From the NCBI GenBank assembly GCA_030045215.1, contig JASIBJ010000361.1, positions 1 to 6,720 of the forward strand: DNA of 6,720 nt. The letters are read 5' to 3'. A program made the translations under genes and the position numbers. Position 1 is the stretch's first letter; the number at the start of each line of letters is the position of its first letter. The DNA comes from Streptosporangiaceae bacterium. GTDB taxonomy: Bacteria > Actinomycetota > Actinomycetes > Streptosporangiales > Streptosporangiaceae. Of this stretch, positions 6,004 through 6,720 are shown piece after piece. The notes beneath the pieces are model-generated. The model did no database searches and had not been told where the DNA came from. It saw only the letters and a list, made by a program, of their open reading frames with translations.

Positions 6004-6225
6004 ATGGCCAAGAAAGACGGCGCCATCGAGATTGAGGGAACGGTCGTGGAGTCGCTCCCGAACGCCTTTTTCAGGGTGGAGCTGGACAACGGGCACAAGG
6101 TCCTGGCCCACATCAGCGGGAAGATGCGGATGCACTACATCCGGATTCTGCCCGATGACCGGGTCGTCGTGGAGCTGAGCCCCTACGACCTAAGTCGTGG
6201 GCGGATCGTCTACCGATACAAGTAA
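6004..6225 (+). CDS. infA: Translation initiation factor IF-1
   Basis: IF-1 binds the 30S A site during initiation and works with IF-2 and IF-3. The product is 73 aa, the usual actinobacterial length. It is a single OB-fold (S1-like) domain, recognisable from [20 protein letters not shown] through [40 protein letters not shown] and the terminal RGRIVYRYK. The start at 6004 is fixed by homology (MAKKDG). Its Shine-Dalgarno GGAGG (5997-6001) is only two bases from the ATG, unusually close. The gene opens the infA-rpmJ-rpsM segment, is preceded by a structured leader and a promoter candidate, and is separated from rpmJ by 55 bases. Confidence 0.98.
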   Translation: MAKKDGAIEIEGTVVESLPNAFFRVELDNGHKVLAHISGKMRMHYIRILPDDRVVVELSPYDLSRGRIVYRYK

Positions 6226-6235
6226 CGAGCGTCAT

Positions 6236-6262
6236 GGGCGTCACCGGCCAGCCGGGTCGCCC
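6236..6262 (+). promoter_or_regulatory. Hairpin abutting the rpmJ ribosome-binding site
   Basis: GGGCG (6236-6240) pairs with CGCCC (6258-6262), and CCGG (6244-6247) pairs with CCGG (6252-6255) around a CCAG loop, with a small asymmetric internal loop between the two stems. The outer stem ends on the base before the rpmJ Shine-Dalgarno (GAGGAG, 6263-6268). It could influence access to that site. Functional significance is inference. Confidence 0.35.
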
Positions 6263-6280
6263 GAGGAGAGACCAGACACA

Positions 6281-6394
6281 ATGAAGGTCAAGCCAAGCGT
6301 GAAGAAGATCTGCAGCAAGTGCCGGATCATTCGCAGGCATGGCCGGGTCATGGTCATCTGCTCTGATCCGCGGCACAAGCAGCGACAGGGCTGA
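6281..6394 (+). CDS. rpmJ: 50S ribosomal protein bL36, zinc-binding form
   Basis: bL36 is a very small 50S protein that binds 23S rRNA. The product is 37 aa and keeps all four zinc ligands of the C+ type: Cys11, Cys14, Cys27 and His32 (CSKC and CSDPRH). The N-terminus [11 protein letters not shown] and the end HKQRQG are typical. The ATG at 6281 has GAGGAG at 6263-6268. The frame is open further upstream to 6197, but that part overlaps infA and lacks L36 similarity. Infa-rpmJ-rpsM is the conserved order. Zinc-type L36 can have zinc-free paralogues made under zinc limitation in actinobacteria; none is visible in this window. Confidence 0.97.
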   Translation: MKVKPSVKKICSKCRIIRRHGRVMVICSDPRHKQRQG

Positions 6395-6503
6395 GGACTA
6401 GCCCGGCCCGTGGTACCGACACCCGTGGCTGTGGCGACAGTACAACTGAACAGCACGGTAGGGCTGCAGAGCCACACCGAGCACAGTAAGCACGCACCGC
6501 AAG

Positions 6504-6571
6504 CCGCCGGCCCCGTGGGCCGGCGGAGCACCTCCGGAGGAGGCCGGGGCCGTGTCCGGGCAGGGACACGG
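6504..6571 (+). promoter_or_regulatory. Cluster of inverted repeats in the rpmJ-rpsM spacer
   Basis: The 219-base gap 6395-6613 has no convincing gene. It holds three perfect inverted repeats: a 10-bp stem with CGT loop at 6504-6526, the palindrome CCTCCGGAGG at 6531-6540, and an 8-bp stem (6550-6557 with 6564-6571) with a 6-base loop. An alternative 8-bp pairing (6508-6515 with 6545-6552) would disrupt both hairpins, so two mutually exclusive folds are possible. None is followed by a T-run. The rpsM Shine-Dalgarno AAGGAG (6597-6602) has CTCC at 6587-6590, which could mask it. A regulatory leader for the rpsM-led genes is plausible but inferred. Confidence 0.5.
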
Positions 6572-6613
6572 AGCGATGCGCAGGACCTCCAGAGCTAAGG
6601 AGAACTGCCCACG

Positions 6614-6720
6614 ATGGCACGCCTCGTCGGCGTCGACCTGCCCCGCGATAAGCGGCTAGAGGTCGCACTTACCTACATCTACGGCATCGGCCGGACTCGC
6701 GCGTTCGAGACGCTGAGCGC
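6614..6720 (+). CDS. rpsM: 30S ribosomal protein uS13, N-terminal part (partial)
   Basis: uS13 is a 30S head protein that contacts 16S rRNA, the P-site tRNA and L5 across the subunit bridge. The window ends after 35 full codons. [20 protein letters not shown] followed by [15 protein letters not shown] is an unmistakable S13 N-terminus, with the helix-initiating YGIG motif at about residues 23-26. The ATG at 6614 has AAGGAGAA at 6597-6604, a good ribosome-binding site. In most bacteria this gene leads rpsM-rpsK-rpsD-rpoA-rplQ, which should lie beyond the window end. It follows rpmJ after a long, structured spacer. Confidence 0.97.
   Translation, partial: MARLVGVDLPRDKRLEVALTYIYGIGRTRAFETLS

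Noticed and set aside
5853..6035. 60-codon frame overlapping the infA start
   Set aside because: It crosses the 14-bp leader hairpin and runs out of frame into infA. The infA product is certain by homology.
6434..6464. Possible promoter for rpsM (GCGACA ... TAGGGC)
   Set aside because: The spacing is 19 bp and both hexamers are poor matches. Not strong enough to annotate.
6410..6598. 62-codon GTG-started frame filling the rpmJ-rpsM gap
   Set aside because: Third codon positions show no clear G/C bias and the frame runs through the perfect hairpins. Its stop next to the rpsM ribosome-binding site is the only thing in its favour.

Overview
This window is a stretch of the ribosomal-protein supercluster (spc operon running into the alpha operon) from a high-GC actinobacterium. 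All genes lie on the + strand. The assignment rests on gene order and on protein sequence: S8, L6, L18, S5, L30, L15, SecY, IF1, L36 and S13 all read like actinomycete versions. Codons are strongly G/C-ending, and the SecY-Adk-(x)-IF1-L36-S13 arrangement is typical of the phylum. I cannot name the genus.

Region by region: (1) 1-54 is the last 17 codons of rpsN (uS14). A 106-base spacer with two perfect hairpins follows. (2) 161-2926 is a compact run of rpsH, rplF, rplR, rpsE, rpmD and rplO, with gaps of 3 to 43 bases. (3) 2927-3185 is a non-coding break with a terminator-like hairpin and a possible promoter, so secY-adk may form its own transcription unit. (4) 3186-5143 is secY and adk, which overlap by one base (TAGTG). 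(5) 5144-5731 is where actinobacteria usually carry map (methionine aminopeptidase). Here there is instead a small DUF1707-type membrane protein, preceded by an 18-codon micro-ORF that has the best Shine-Dalgarno sequence in the window. (6) 5732-6003 holds a promoter candidate and a leader with a 14-bp hairpin ahead of infA. (7) 6004-6720 carries infA, rpmJ, a 219-base spacer full of inverted repeats, and the start of rpsM.

The genes supply the 30S subunit (S14, S8, S5, S13), the 50S subunit (L6, L18, L30, L15, L36), translation initiation (IF1), the Sec translocon channel (SecY) and adenylate homeostasis (Adk). The coding content is largely conventional. The unusual material is map replaced by a DUF1707 gene with an overlapping leader ORF, structured RNA candidates in four spacers (rpsN-rpsH, upstream of infA, infA-rpmJ, rpmJ-rpsM), a GC palindrome inside an N-terminal extension of L15, and a lysine-to-glutamine change in the spectinomycin-associated loop of S5. 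I saw no mobile element, CRISPR array, tRNA or rRNA gene.
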